Below, in pieces: positions 52,296 through 62,513 of a DNA stretch of 64,000 nucleotides. Each line of letters starts with the position of its first letter. The stretch's first letter is position 1. Below the pieces are notes generated by a model. That model was not told the DNA's origin. It was given only the letters and a program-made list of their open reading frames with translations, and made no database searches. A program made the translations under genes and the position numbers. Origin of the DNA: Cochliopodium minus. Taxonomy: Eukaryota > Discosea > Himatismenida > Cochliopodiidae. The stretch covers positions 1-64,000 of the forward strand of contig JAMYWO010000193.1 in assembly GCA_024220525.1 (NCBI GenBank). The letters are read 5' to 3'.

Positions 52296-54992
52296 TCATA
52301 AAGTATCCATTTCTTTTGTTTGTTTATTTTCATTGATTGGATGATCCATTCTAAACTTTTTCATTTGTTGCTTGGAAAGAGATTTCAAAACGAAAATGGT
52401 CAGGATGACAACAACCGCCAACAACAAAGGAATTCCCACAGAAAGACCAATTATCAATCCCAACTTCTCTTTGCAATTCGCATTCAAAGTAGTCGAAAGG
52501 GAAACAGAAAGAGAGTTTTGTTGATTCAAAATATTCGATTCAATTTTATCGCATTTTCTTTTTTCGTAAGTTGGAGAAAAAGTAAATTGATCTTTTGAAA
52601 ATTGAGTTAATTGAGAACAATTATATTTGAAAAGAAAAATGTTGTTTGTTGAGCTATTATCGGGTCTTTCACTCAAAATCAAAGTGATGTTCCCATTCAA
52701 ATCAACACATCCAGAAACATTGAAAAAAGGAGTATTGGAGTTGTTATTTCCCAAAACAACAAAGATGTTGGAAGAGGAAGTTTGATTCAAATTTCCTTGA
52801 ATAATTACGGTTGTAGAATTGAAAGTTGTGGAATCAGTGATGGTGAGATTTGAAAAAGAATAAACCCAACCATTTGAGGATAAAATACAAGAAATGTTGA
52901 AAAGGGAAGGATTGCTGACGAGCAAACCGTTTCTACCACAATTCTCGCAATTTGGAACAGCATACAAGCAAATAGAAGGATTCAAAGTTGTTGGAGAATT
53001 CGTTGTCGGAAAATTCGTTGTAGGAAAATTCGTTGGTATCAATGTTGAAGGATTTAAAGTAGATGGAGTGGATGTAGAAGGAGCCAAAGAAGAAGGTGTT
53101 AGAGTAGATGGATTTAGTGTAGAAGGAGCCAAAGTAGAAGGTGTTAAAGAGGATGGAATGGAGGTCATGCATCCAGAACTACAATTGCAAGTACCAACAG
53201 TTGGAGGATATTCTTTATTAAAACAAAACATTAATTGTTTGGTTATAAATTACAATTTTCAAAAAAATAAACTTACCTGATCTTAAATTGTCTCCATTCC
53301 AGATTGATTGGTTGAAGTTTGATACACTTTCAAAAAGATTGACACAAGTCAATCCAACTAATCCCGAACAAAAACCATTTCCTAAAGCTGAAATACCTAT
53401 GTCGCTGTTGTAAAACGAATTTACAAAACTACAATTTCCATCTATTCAAAAAATAAAATGATAATTTTAAATTTTATAAAGTGTATTTGGATTACTTCCA
53501 TTCGACATTATACTCCCTGCTACAACACCCAAATTATTTGTACCTCCAATTGAATGAGGAGAAGAATAGATGTTGGAAAATATAATGAAATTTTGTGAGC
53601 CAATGAAATTCATGCATCCAAAAAGTCCTCCAATACCACTTGACCCTTCAACATTTGCTCTTGAATATGAATTGTTAACGTAGTTAGTAAATTCTAATAA
53701 AAGTAAATTGTTTATTTTACAATATATTTTTTAAAAAAAGTTTTAAGATTATAAATAACCTCTTTGTTGATAAATGTTTCCTGCCAAGCCCCCTACAGTG
53801 GAGCTAACAGTTTTTACAGATACAGATGCTTTAGAATAACAACTATCAATCTGCCTATTATTTTTCAAATTTTAGATATCTTGAACTAACTTTTTTTATA
53901 AAAACTTAATTACGGATCTATGACTTTCCCGAACAAACCTCCAATAATGCTATTAGAAGAACAAACTACCCCTTTTCATAAATTAAATTTATAATACAAA
54001 AATCAATAAAAAAAATTAAATTAGTTATATAAAATAAATACCATTACTAACTCCACTATCAATTATCGTGTCAAGTTCAGATTGCCCAATTAAACCACCT
54101 ATGATAATTATTTCTGTCACAAAAAACATTTATTACATTTTACCGACGATCTGAGATCCATTTACAATTGTGCTGGTTGAGTCAGAAGGAAATCCATAAT
54201 TGTGGCAACTTCTTATCTTATTATTGAAGGAACGTCTTTATTGTATTAAAAAAATGGATTAGAATTTTTTTCTAATTGTTCGCGGATATCTAAATATGAG
54301 TATATTAATTATTTAATTACCCTATCAATCCTCCTACATCAGCTTCGATTTATAAAAATTAACAAAATTTTTATAGCAAATTTTTTTTTTACTGGATAAA
54401 AAAGCATCGACTACCGTATTTTGCAAAATAATATTTGTGAATTGTGATGCATTGGCATATGCAGCTATTACTCCAACAATATTATTAATCCCTGCACAAT
54501 ATATCGAAGAGGAATTGAAATTTATATTTTCAAAATCACAATTTGTACATGAGCCAAATAATCCTCCAACACTCACATTTGAACCAATAATGTTTATATC
54601 TTTGAAAGTTATATTTTTTACACAACTACCAATCCCGAATCTGAATAATCCAGTATCACCAGAAGTATCATTTATTTTCAAATTTCTGATTTCATTTCCT
54701 TTTCCATCAAGTGTTCCTATTCAAATTATATATTGATATTATAGATTAAAAAATATATTATTTCCTTTTAATATATTTTATATTTCGACCAACCAGTGAA
54801 GGGTGTTGAATCATTTCCAATGGGAATGAAATTATTAATCATTGAGCAATCTATATCATGCATGAGTATATAATCATTTCCAAATATTATAATATTTTGA
54901 AGATCTGAGCATGATGAGATCATATTTTCAGCTGACATCAATGTTTTTATGAATGAACAAAAAATGAACAAAATAAAGAAAAAATATTTCAT
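52296..54992 (-). CDS. GLUG-repeat, PST-stalk, single-pass surface protein 2
   Basis: Signal peptide MKYFFFILFIFCSFIKTLMS (start 54992). Then ISSCSDLQNIIIFGNDYILM and a series of small exons with GLUG repeats: NVSVGGLFGSCTNCDFENIN, the 22-nt exon 54321-54342 (DVGGLIG), VSSTVGGLAG and GSSGIGGLFGCMN. A mucin-like stalk of PSTL repeats (STLAPSTLNPSTLTPSSL) follows, then a Cys-rich, N-glycosylation-rich domain (CLYAVPNCENCGRNGLLV ... NNQNSLSVS-type motif QQNSLSVSLS), and a transmembrane helix LIIGLSVGIPLLLAVVVILT with a short basic cytoplasmic tail. The stalk and C-terminal domain match the plus-strand gene at 55.2-57.3 kb, whose ectodomain is unrelated. Type I surface protein, possibly for adhesion or prey contact. 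Confidence 0.86.
54321..54342 (-). other. 22-nt microexon, GLUG gene 2
   Basis: Sense GAAG|exon|GTAATT. It encodes DVGGLIG, with phases 1 in and 2 out, homologous to the exon at 51478-51499. Confidence 0.78.
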
Positions 54993-55223
54993 TTTTTTTT
55001 TTGATTATTTTTGAATGGGACCTCATTAATCAACCCAGTATGTTCACTTCAATTGCACTTTTAAGTAAAATCATCTAAATAATTTCTTTAATATAATTCG
55101 TTTATATTCTACACGAAATAATTCAAAAGGGGATATTTTTTCTTTGGATAGATTTCTATCTATATTAGATACAATTAAAACTTTCAATGGTTAAATTTAA
55201 TTCTCCTATAAAAATTTAAAAAA
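54993..55223. promoter_or_regulatory. Shared divergent promoter region of two surface-protein genes
   Basis: 231 nt between opposite start codons of genes with a shared C-terminal module. A/T-rich, with no motif I can name; co-regulation is an inference from the layout. Confidence 0.4.
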
Positions 55224-57272
55224 ATGAAAATGATAAAGATTTTAATTTTTTGTTTATTATTTTTGTTTCAACAATCCCAAGGTTGTGATGTGATGATTCT
55301 TGGAGCACAAGGGGAAGCAAATGAAGCTTATAATCCCGATCTACAAAATTTATTAAATTCGACCAATCTCTTCAATAAAGTAGATATCTTCGATATAAAT
55401 ACCAGAACACCAACATTAAATCAATTACAACAATATCAATCTGTTTTGGTTTATACCAATGACCATGCATTGGATAATATTGCCTTTGGAAATATTCTTG
55501 CAGAATATGTAAATGGTGGTGGAGGAGTAGTTGTTACCATGGTTGCACTTGGATCACAAAGATTGGCAGGTAATAATAGATACAATAAATTTATTTTAAA
55601 ATATAATCAACTATTGATACAACCATCTTACAAATCATCTTTCAAAAAAATGAATAAAAATCTAAATAGGACAATTTGCAAGTGAAACATATCAAGTTAT
55701 AGCACCCGCAAACGATAATTCAGGATTTTCAACTTTGGGAGTAAACTATTCAACACCGGTGACAGATATTTTATTGAGAGGAGTAAACACATTCAATGGG
55801 GGTACATTCAGTTTCAGATCAACTTCCACCACGCTCTATCCGTAAATTTTTATTTCGATAAATTAATCTTTAAAAAAATCACAATTAATAATCTAAAATT
55901 TAAAATCATCTAATTATTTTAGGAAAGGATTCAGAGTTGCAGATTGGTCAGATGGATCATTCCTCATAGCTGCTAGTAATTCCTCAGGTACTGCAGGGGA
56001 CAAAAAGAGAGTCGACCTAAATTTCTATCCAATGTCATCAAATGTAGTACCTAATTCATGGAGTCCCACATCAGATGCACCCCTATTAATTGCAAACGCA
56101 TTGCTTTATGTTGGAGACTGCCCATACAACGCTCCTTCAACATTAACTCCTTCTACTCTCATTCCTTCTACAACTGCTCCATCAACAGAATTACCTTCTA
56201 CTTTGGTTCCTTCTACAACTGCACCATCTACAACTGCACCATCTACAACTGCACCATCTACTTTGACTCCTTCTACTCTCATTCCTTCCACAAATACGCC
56301 ATCTACCACTGCTCCATCAACAACAACACCATCTACCACATCACCATCTACATTTGTTCCATCAACAACTACGCCATCTACCACATCACCTTCTTCATTG
56401 ATTCCATCTACAACTTCACCATCAACCACATCACCTTCTTCATTGATTCCTTCCACAAATACGCCATCTACCTTAATACCTTCAAGCATAATTCCTTCTT
56501 CATCTGTTCCTTCTACCTATCTTCCAACAAACCAAATAAAGTGTTTGTACGAAGTGGAGAACTGCCAAAACTGTGGAACAAAAGGTATTTTTGTGAACCA
56601 AACTTTGTTCAATGTTTCGTGCATTTACGATGGATCTAAATGGCTCTACGCTTTTTCTAACAAGAACTCAGATACTTTTACAATCTCTCAAACAGTAACC
56701 CTCAACCAAACAAGCATCATTATTCAAGGAAACTTCAACCAAACATCCAACACGACCTTAGTTATTATCTCTTCTCCCGTCAACAGAGAAAATGCTTTGT
56801 TGACTGTAACAGGATGTGTTACTTTGAATGGGAATATCAGTTTAGTTTTAGATGAACAACCAAAGAATGGGATTGTGAACATTTCTCTGATTTCTTACAA
56901 CTGTTCTAGTAAATTGGAGTTTAACAACTCTCAACTAAACGTTCAAACAACATACAAAAACAACAAATGTGATAGAGTTGGTTCTAATGTAAATAACCAA
57001 CAAAACTCTCTTTCTGTTTCTCTTTCATCAACGGTGAATGGGAACTGTAAAGGTAAAAATATAAATTTAACTTTAAAGAAAATTTTAAATTCTTTAATTA
57101 CTCATTCTTTTTTTTATAAGGATTACCCAATGGTGCAATTATTGGGATTGTTTTGGGGGTGGTTGGTGTCTCTGTTTTGGTTGTTATTGTCGTAATTTTC
57201 TATCTGGTGAGAAGGAGGAAAGTATTTGACAAACACTTGAGTAATGTAGAGACTCAAATGGAGCTAAAATAA
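55224..57272 (+). CDS. PST-stalk surface protein with distinct ectodomain
   Basis: Signal peptide MKMIKILIFCLLFLFQQSQG (start 55224). The ectodomain begins CDVMILGAQGEANEAYNPDL and contains LVYTNDHALDNIAFGNILAE and NGGGGVVVTM, a Rossmann-like segment similar to ThuA/glutamine-amidotransferase-like folds; catalytic residues are not evident. Exons at about 55224-55568, 55672-55840, 55922-57050 and about 57118-57272. About 35 PST(T/L/S)xP repeats (56125-56510) form a stiff O-glycosylated stalk. The Cys-rich domain (CLYEVENCQNCGTKGIFV ... QQNSLSVSLSS) matches the GLUG gene 2 C-terminus. The last exon encodes NGAIIGIVLGVVGVSVLVVI and a basic tail ending VETQMELK. A type I membrane protein. Confidence 0.84.
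56125..56515 (+). repeat. Coding minisatellite, PST-type stalk repeats
   Basis: Degenerate 12-nt units encode P-S-T-x blocks. The matching array of GLUG gene 2 is at about 53030-53160 on the minus strand. Antisense open frames over both arrays are composition artefacts. Confidence 0.9.
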
Positions 57273-57534
57273 AATTTTAATCTTTCTGCATATGGATGAT
57301 TATCATCAAGGCAGTCTTAGATATCTTGAGAAATCAATCTTCCTCTCTAAAGATAAAGTATTTCTCTTTTAATTTTGCTTTTGAAATAATCCTCATAATA
57401 GTTTTGATAAAACATTAAATGTAAAATTAAATTTTTTTATTCTGTTGTTGAATGAAATCCTTTTAATTATCAGAAATCAAATATTGGTTGTTTTAAAGAT
57501 ATTTAAATATTCCAGTTGATGGAAAAAATTCATA

Positions 57535-60425
57535 TTAATCGTCTTCATCATCATCAGAATCATCACTTGTATCAACATCCTCATCGTTGACATAATCTCT
57601 TCTTAACAGAGTGAATGGAAAAAAAGTTTTTCCATAAAGTATCGAGAGATCTTCGATTTTACAAATTGACAAAAAGCCACAATCTTTTCCTCTGTATTTT
57701 TCTATATCTATTTTGCAATTTGAAGCAATATACAAAAAGATAGTATTTGTATCATTAATTGGGGCAGGTAGATTTTTGTTGCACTTCTTATTCATTTTAT
57801 CGATAGCTTTGTGAACATTAGAAAGATTCTTTTCAACACCTTTGAACTGAGACACTTTTCTTGTGGTATCATGATGGAGCTTATTTTGAAGGAAGATGTA
57901 CAAGATCTTTCCATTATCTTGTTCTAAAGAAATGAAACCCTCTATTGCAGTCCGCTTATCATTGCTAGAAAGGTAAAAAGTATTGAGTTGCACTTTATCT
58001 TCATTTTGGTTCAAAAATCTTGTCTCTAAACTTCTATTATTCTCTCTTTTTGGATCCTCATCTACATTGAATTTGATGAATGTCCCATTGCGAGAAAGTC
58101 TTATTAAGCATTCTTTTGGGTCGAAAGTTTCTTTGCTCTCTCCTAAACTTGAATGTTTCCCTCCAACTACCAAAGCCCCATTAAATAATTCATCCAAAGA
58201 AACAGTCTTTTGTTCGTAGAGGCATTGGATACTATTTGGAATCTCAACAATTTTGTAAAGAGTATGTGCAAAGTAAGATCTAAGAAAAGCTACTAAGCAA
58301 AATTGGTAAGCATTAAATTTTTCAAAGTTTTTAGATTCATTGAGGTGTAATACGTTATCCAATATTTTTGACAAAAGAGAAAACATGTGCAGAGTGGGAG
58401 ATTTTAAAACTTTCAAATAGGTGATATAAGAATATAAAAATCCGCAAGTTGTGTATCCACAATCTACTTTTTTGGAAGAAGAATACTCTTTGTGCTTCAA
58501 AGGAGATGAAGGAATCAAAAAACCATCCAAACAGAATTTGAAAAGGTGACATCCTTTAATTTTTTCGTCCACTTGAAAAGGAAGTTGAAGAACAACCAAC
58601 GCTATCCATTCCCAATTTTCACAACTGATATTACTGACATTTCTCAGGGGAGTTTTGGTAATGACATTGAAATTTTTTCTTTCGCTGATCTTGTGTAGAA
58701 TCATTCTGTCGATGTAAATTTGTAATGTTCTAAAATGAAACCCAGAATACCAAATAAGAGATTCAATTAGCCTCCAAAACTCTGTTTTTTTAAAGTTTTT
58801 ACAATCTTCAAAGACGAAATCCCACTTGGAGTGTTTTTTTATGTTTATTTCATCATTCAAATAATCAAAAACTTCTCGTATGAACACACTTTTTTCGATA
58901 CTTTGGTCTACAATCGATACATATTTAATATTGGATTTAAAATGAGTTTTATGAACTTGGCCGATTTGAATATTTTTGGTTTCTTCTGGCCATATACGTT
59001 CGGGATTGATCCCAGCCAGACACCTAACTAAACGAGTGTAATGAGTTGAGGGTAAATCCTTTATTAGTCGAACATAAAAGGGTAATGCTAAAGATGGAAC
59101 CAACTCTAATTCATCAACACAAAAAAAGCATAGCATCCTATCTTTCTCATCCATATTTTTTTCTTTTCTCCACATCGAAATTAATGTTTGGAAGAAAAGA
59201 GAAAAAGATTTTTCCTTTCTTTCCAAATAAGGCAAAAGGGTTTTGTAAAATTGGTTGTACAAAGCTACAGTTGAATTGCTTTGGTCTTTAAAGTATCTTT
59301 TTTTTTTTTTTGAAAAAATTTGTTAATCAAAAAAAAAAAAAAAGGAAAATTTTGATCCTTTTTTATCTACAAATTTTCTATACAAATTAAATAAATAAAA
59401 ATCATTTACCCAAAAAGGAGTCTACAAATCAAATCTTTTTCCACCAAATCTTCTATTAATGAATTGTGCACCCTTAAACTTTCATTATACTCCACAGGGT
59501 TAGTCTTCTTTAGATCAGACTTTGTAACATCAAATAATTCACTGCACACTTTCAACAAATCATAATAAACATACGAATCTCCTATTGCCATTTTCCCATT
59601 GAAAGTGATGTAAATGCAATTTGAGAAAGCAATCACGTTTTTATTCAAATCATTCGGATTCTCTAAATATGGTTTTATGTTTTCATAAAATAAACCACCC
59701 ACTGATAATACCAAAGAACATATCCTTTCAAAATAAATAAAATAAATAGAACGAAATAAACCTGTAATATACCTTTCTAAAAATCTTTTTTTTCCAACCC
59801 CAGAAGAACCATAGATAATAAAATAAGGGTTTCCTTCAACTAAATCATTTAATGCAGATTCTATTTTTTTAACAAACTTTCCCCAAATCTTCTTCATAAT
59901 AATAAACTCTGGATGGATCTGTATTCTCATTGCTTGTTCATCAAAAAAATTTTTATCTTTGTTCTTCACATAATGTGATATTAGAAAAGGATTAATCTCC
60001 TTGACAACACTCACAATAAATTCATAATCTTGAATATTTGTGTCTTCAAGCTTCAATGTAAAAGTTTTAACAAATAAAACTAAAATATTTAAAATTTATC
60101 TTCAATTTTACCTTTAGATTTGAAAAGAGAGGAGCTGTTTGATTTCCTGAAATATTAACCTGTATATAAATAATTAATTTTCTATCATTTTTAAATTTTA
60201 TGAGAATATTTTTACAATTTTAAGTTTTATTTTCTTCAAGATCTTATTTTGTTGGATATTTGTGATATTTATGAAATCCTTGCATTCAAAATCCTTTTCT
60301 GAAAAAAATTTGAGGTCTTCAAGTGTTTCATATCCCCCATCAACAAAATTTGCATAATATTTTTGTAAATTGATTGATTTCAAGAAATTAAATATCTCTT
60401 TTTGTTCTTTATCATTTTCTTTCAT
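57535..60425 (-). CDS. SAM-domain STAND-like NTPase
   Basis: Exon 1 (start 60425, MKENDKEQKEIFNFLKSINL; an ATG at 60452 is an alternative preceded by a Lys run) encodes a SAM domain: LQKYYANFVDGGYETLEDLK and a helix ending KILKKI. Later exons give a P-loop ATPase, IIYGSSGVGKKRFLERYITG (Walker A), and ITFNGKMAIGD. The final exon, 57535 to about 59290, has a Walker-B-like CFFCVDELELVP and a long helical region ending in an acidic tail (DEDVDTSDDSDDDEDD). The order P-loop, 'ITFNG', late acidic motif resembles the ATPase module of Crinkler/RHS-type proteins; I rate this as possible, not shown. SAM would oligomerise it, as in STAND signalling NTPases. There are no repeats of the LRR or WD type. 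Confidence 0.7.
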
Positions 60426-61142
60426 TTTTTTTTTTTTTAACTTAAGAATCATTTTATAAAATTTTAAAAAAAGGAATTAACAAAAAAAAAGCTTATTTAA
60501 CATAAGAAGAAAAAATTGCATAATTGTGCTAATCATCAGACATTGAATGTAAAATTGAATGTAAATTAGAAGTTATAACTCCAAAATAGAGATGAATGAT
60601 TTATTTTATGTCTTGAGTTTGTTCTAAACATTATAAAAAAAGAAAAAAAAAATTCCTAATGAATACAAAGTTAAATAAGACAGTCCTTTGTGTAGAACCA
60701 CATCATGCCAATCATATGATTAAACCCATTCTGGGATCTAGTAATTGAAAAATAATGACTGTTTGTTAAGTTTGATTTCCAAGTTGTGATAAAAAGAAGT
60801 TTTGAGATTAATGAGGGTTTTGAAAGTTAAATATTATCAATTTCTTTTATTTCAACAAAAAAACTTTTCTAAAACATTATTTTTACTTAGGTTTCTGGTT
60901 AAAGTTGGAGTATTATTTTAAAAAGTTTAATCAAATAAAAAGACAATCATCAGGAGTCGAAGAACCTTCAGTAAAGAAATAAAATAATTGAACATTATTT
61001 TTTTATTCAAGTAAGGAATTTTAAAGATAAACTTGCAAAGTTAATTGTACTTACTCCAGTCCACTGTAAATTTTTTATTTTGATTTCAAAAAGAAAATTT
61101 CAAAAATCAAGATGCAAATTCAATTTCCATTAACAAAGATAC
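60426..61142. other. Bidirectional intergenic region
   Basis: About 700 nt between the SAM-NTPase start and the first membrane-protein gene. It is slightly less A/T-rich at 60690-60760, but no tRNA, other RNA gene or open frame is recognised. It should contain two promoters. Confidence 0.5.
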
Positions 61143-61826
61143 ATGGGTTTTTATTTTTATGCATCCAATCAAAAAGAATTTAATAAAAAAAAAATGTTCT
61201 CTAAATCCAAATATTTTGTTCCATTTTACTTTTCTCAGTTGATCATAACTTTCTCTGCGATAATCTTATTTTCTTATTACGTTATATTCAATCTTTCTCT
61301 AATTGAATGTATCAATCGTCAAAAATGTTCAAGTGATAATCTATTCACTTACAAAATGGGAACACTTATATTTTATACAACAACAAATTCGATACAAATA
61401 TTCCTGATAATCATCATATTCTTCTTATTGGTTCATTCAAACAAAATATTGAATCGAATTGAAAAAAAGAAGGGAAAAGATGATCTGGAAGACATCAAGA
61501 AATACTTAAATGTCAATTTGATAAACATTTATTTGTTGATCTTATTCCTGTTGATTATGTTTGGCAATTTATATCCGGGCATTAGAACTTATATTCAATG
61601 TGTATCAACATATCAAAAACAATGTCTCATTAAATTCAACTCTGACTCCTCATTATCTTATTTTTTTGTGCTCATATTTCCTGATTTGTCGGTCGCTGTT
61701 TTGGCTTTCATTTCTTTGAATCTTTATCTCTTTGTGGTTCTCAAAATGATGGATGAAAACAAATACATTAATTTCAAAAACATGAGATTCATTATCAGAT
61801 ATGAAGAATACAGCTTGATGAACTAG
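61143..61826 (+). CDS. Four-helix membrane protein, copy 1
   Basis: Single exon, 227 residues. Four hydrophobic helices: LIITFSAIILFSYYVIFNLS, SIQIFLIIIIFFLLV, IYLLILFLLIMFGNLYPG and YFFVLIFPDLSVAVLAFISL. Between helices 1 and 2 lies a Cys-bearing loop (CINRQKCSSDN). The start may instead be the ATG at 61194 (MFSKSKYF). It is a paralog of the next gene: KKYLNVNLINIYL and FPDLSVAVLAF align with RKYINSNLLNFYL and FPTIFMFTIAG. No family recognised. Confidence 0.72.
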   Translation: MGFYFYASNQKEFNKKKMFSKSKYFVPFYFSQLIITFSAIILFSYYVIFNLSLIECINRQKCSSDNLFTYKMGTLIFYTTTNSIQIFLIIIIFFLLVHSNKILNRIEKKKGKDDLEDIKKYLNVNLINIYLLILFLLIMFGNLYPGIRTYIQCVSTYQKQCLIKFNSDSSLSYFFVLIFPDLSVAVLAFISLNLYLFVVLKMMDENKYINFKNMRFIIRYEEYSLMN

Positions 61827-61851
61827 AAGGTTGTGTAAAAGAAAAATATTC

Positions 61852-62421
61852 ATGAAATATAAAAAAAAAATAAAATTTGATTATACCATGTGTAGACCAT
61901 TTTATTACACCCCTCTATTTGTAACCCAATTTGTTATTATCATTTCAGAATTGTTCATATATATTCGATTTCTTATCGAGGATATCATCAATGAAAATAA
62001 TCCAAATGGCAAATCACTCAATAACTTTTATAAAGCAGCAAATGTGATTATGATAATCTTGGCATCAGCCATTTTTTGTACAATGATCTATTCGAGCAGG
62101 TATCTCAAAAAATTGTACTATAAAAATAATTATAACAATGAGATAGAGCTCAGGAAATACATCAATTCAAATCTCCTCAATTTTTATCTATCTATCTTCT
62201 ATTCTTTGCTCTTGATTGGATATCTTATCCCTGATTTGAGAGAATACTTAAAAGGCGGCTCAGATGAAAATAAAAGTTTCTATTACTTTGTCTTCCCCAC
62301 TATATTCATGTTCACTATTGCCGGAATAAAGAGCGCTATCTATTTATATTTGGTTATGAAATGTAGAAAAGAAAATTCCCATTTGGAATTTGAAAAAGGA
62401 TTTTACAACAATGATTTTTGA
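61852..62421 (+). CDS. Four-helix membrane protein, copy 2
   Basis: Single exon, start ATG at 61852 (MKYKKKIKFDYTMCRPFYYT), only 25 nt after the stop of copy 1 and in a different frame. Helices: LFVTQFVIIISELFIYIRFL, VIMIILASAIFCTMIYSS, FYLSIFYSLLLIGYLIP and YFVFPTIFMFTIAGIKSAIY. It is shorter in the first loop than copy 1 and lacks its Cys pair. The tandem layout indicates duplication. Function unknown. Confidence 0.72.
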   Translation: MKYKKKIKFDYTMCRPFYYTPLFVTQFVIIISELFIYIRFLIEDIINENNPNGKSLNNFYKAANVIMIILASAIFCTMIYSSRYLKKLYYKNNYNNEIELRKYINSNLLNFYLSIFYSLLLIGYLIPDLREYLKGGSDENKSFYYFVFPTIFMFTIAGIKSAIYLYLVMKCRKENSHLEFEKGFYNNDF

Positions 62422-62513
62422 AGTACAATTAAATTTAAAAAAACAAATTATGTTGTCAATATATTTAATATCACATCATTGCCAAAAAATTTGTATATTG
62501 AAAATAAAATAAA

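Noticed and set aside
56106-56489. Val/Glu/Asp repetitive frame on the minus strand (and its counterpart at 52894-53280)
   Set aside because: Both are antisense to PST stalk repeats of the surface proteins.
60600-60800. A less A/T-rich patch considered as a tRNA or other RNA gene
   Set aside because: No cloverleaf, box A/B or other conserved RNA element could be drawn.
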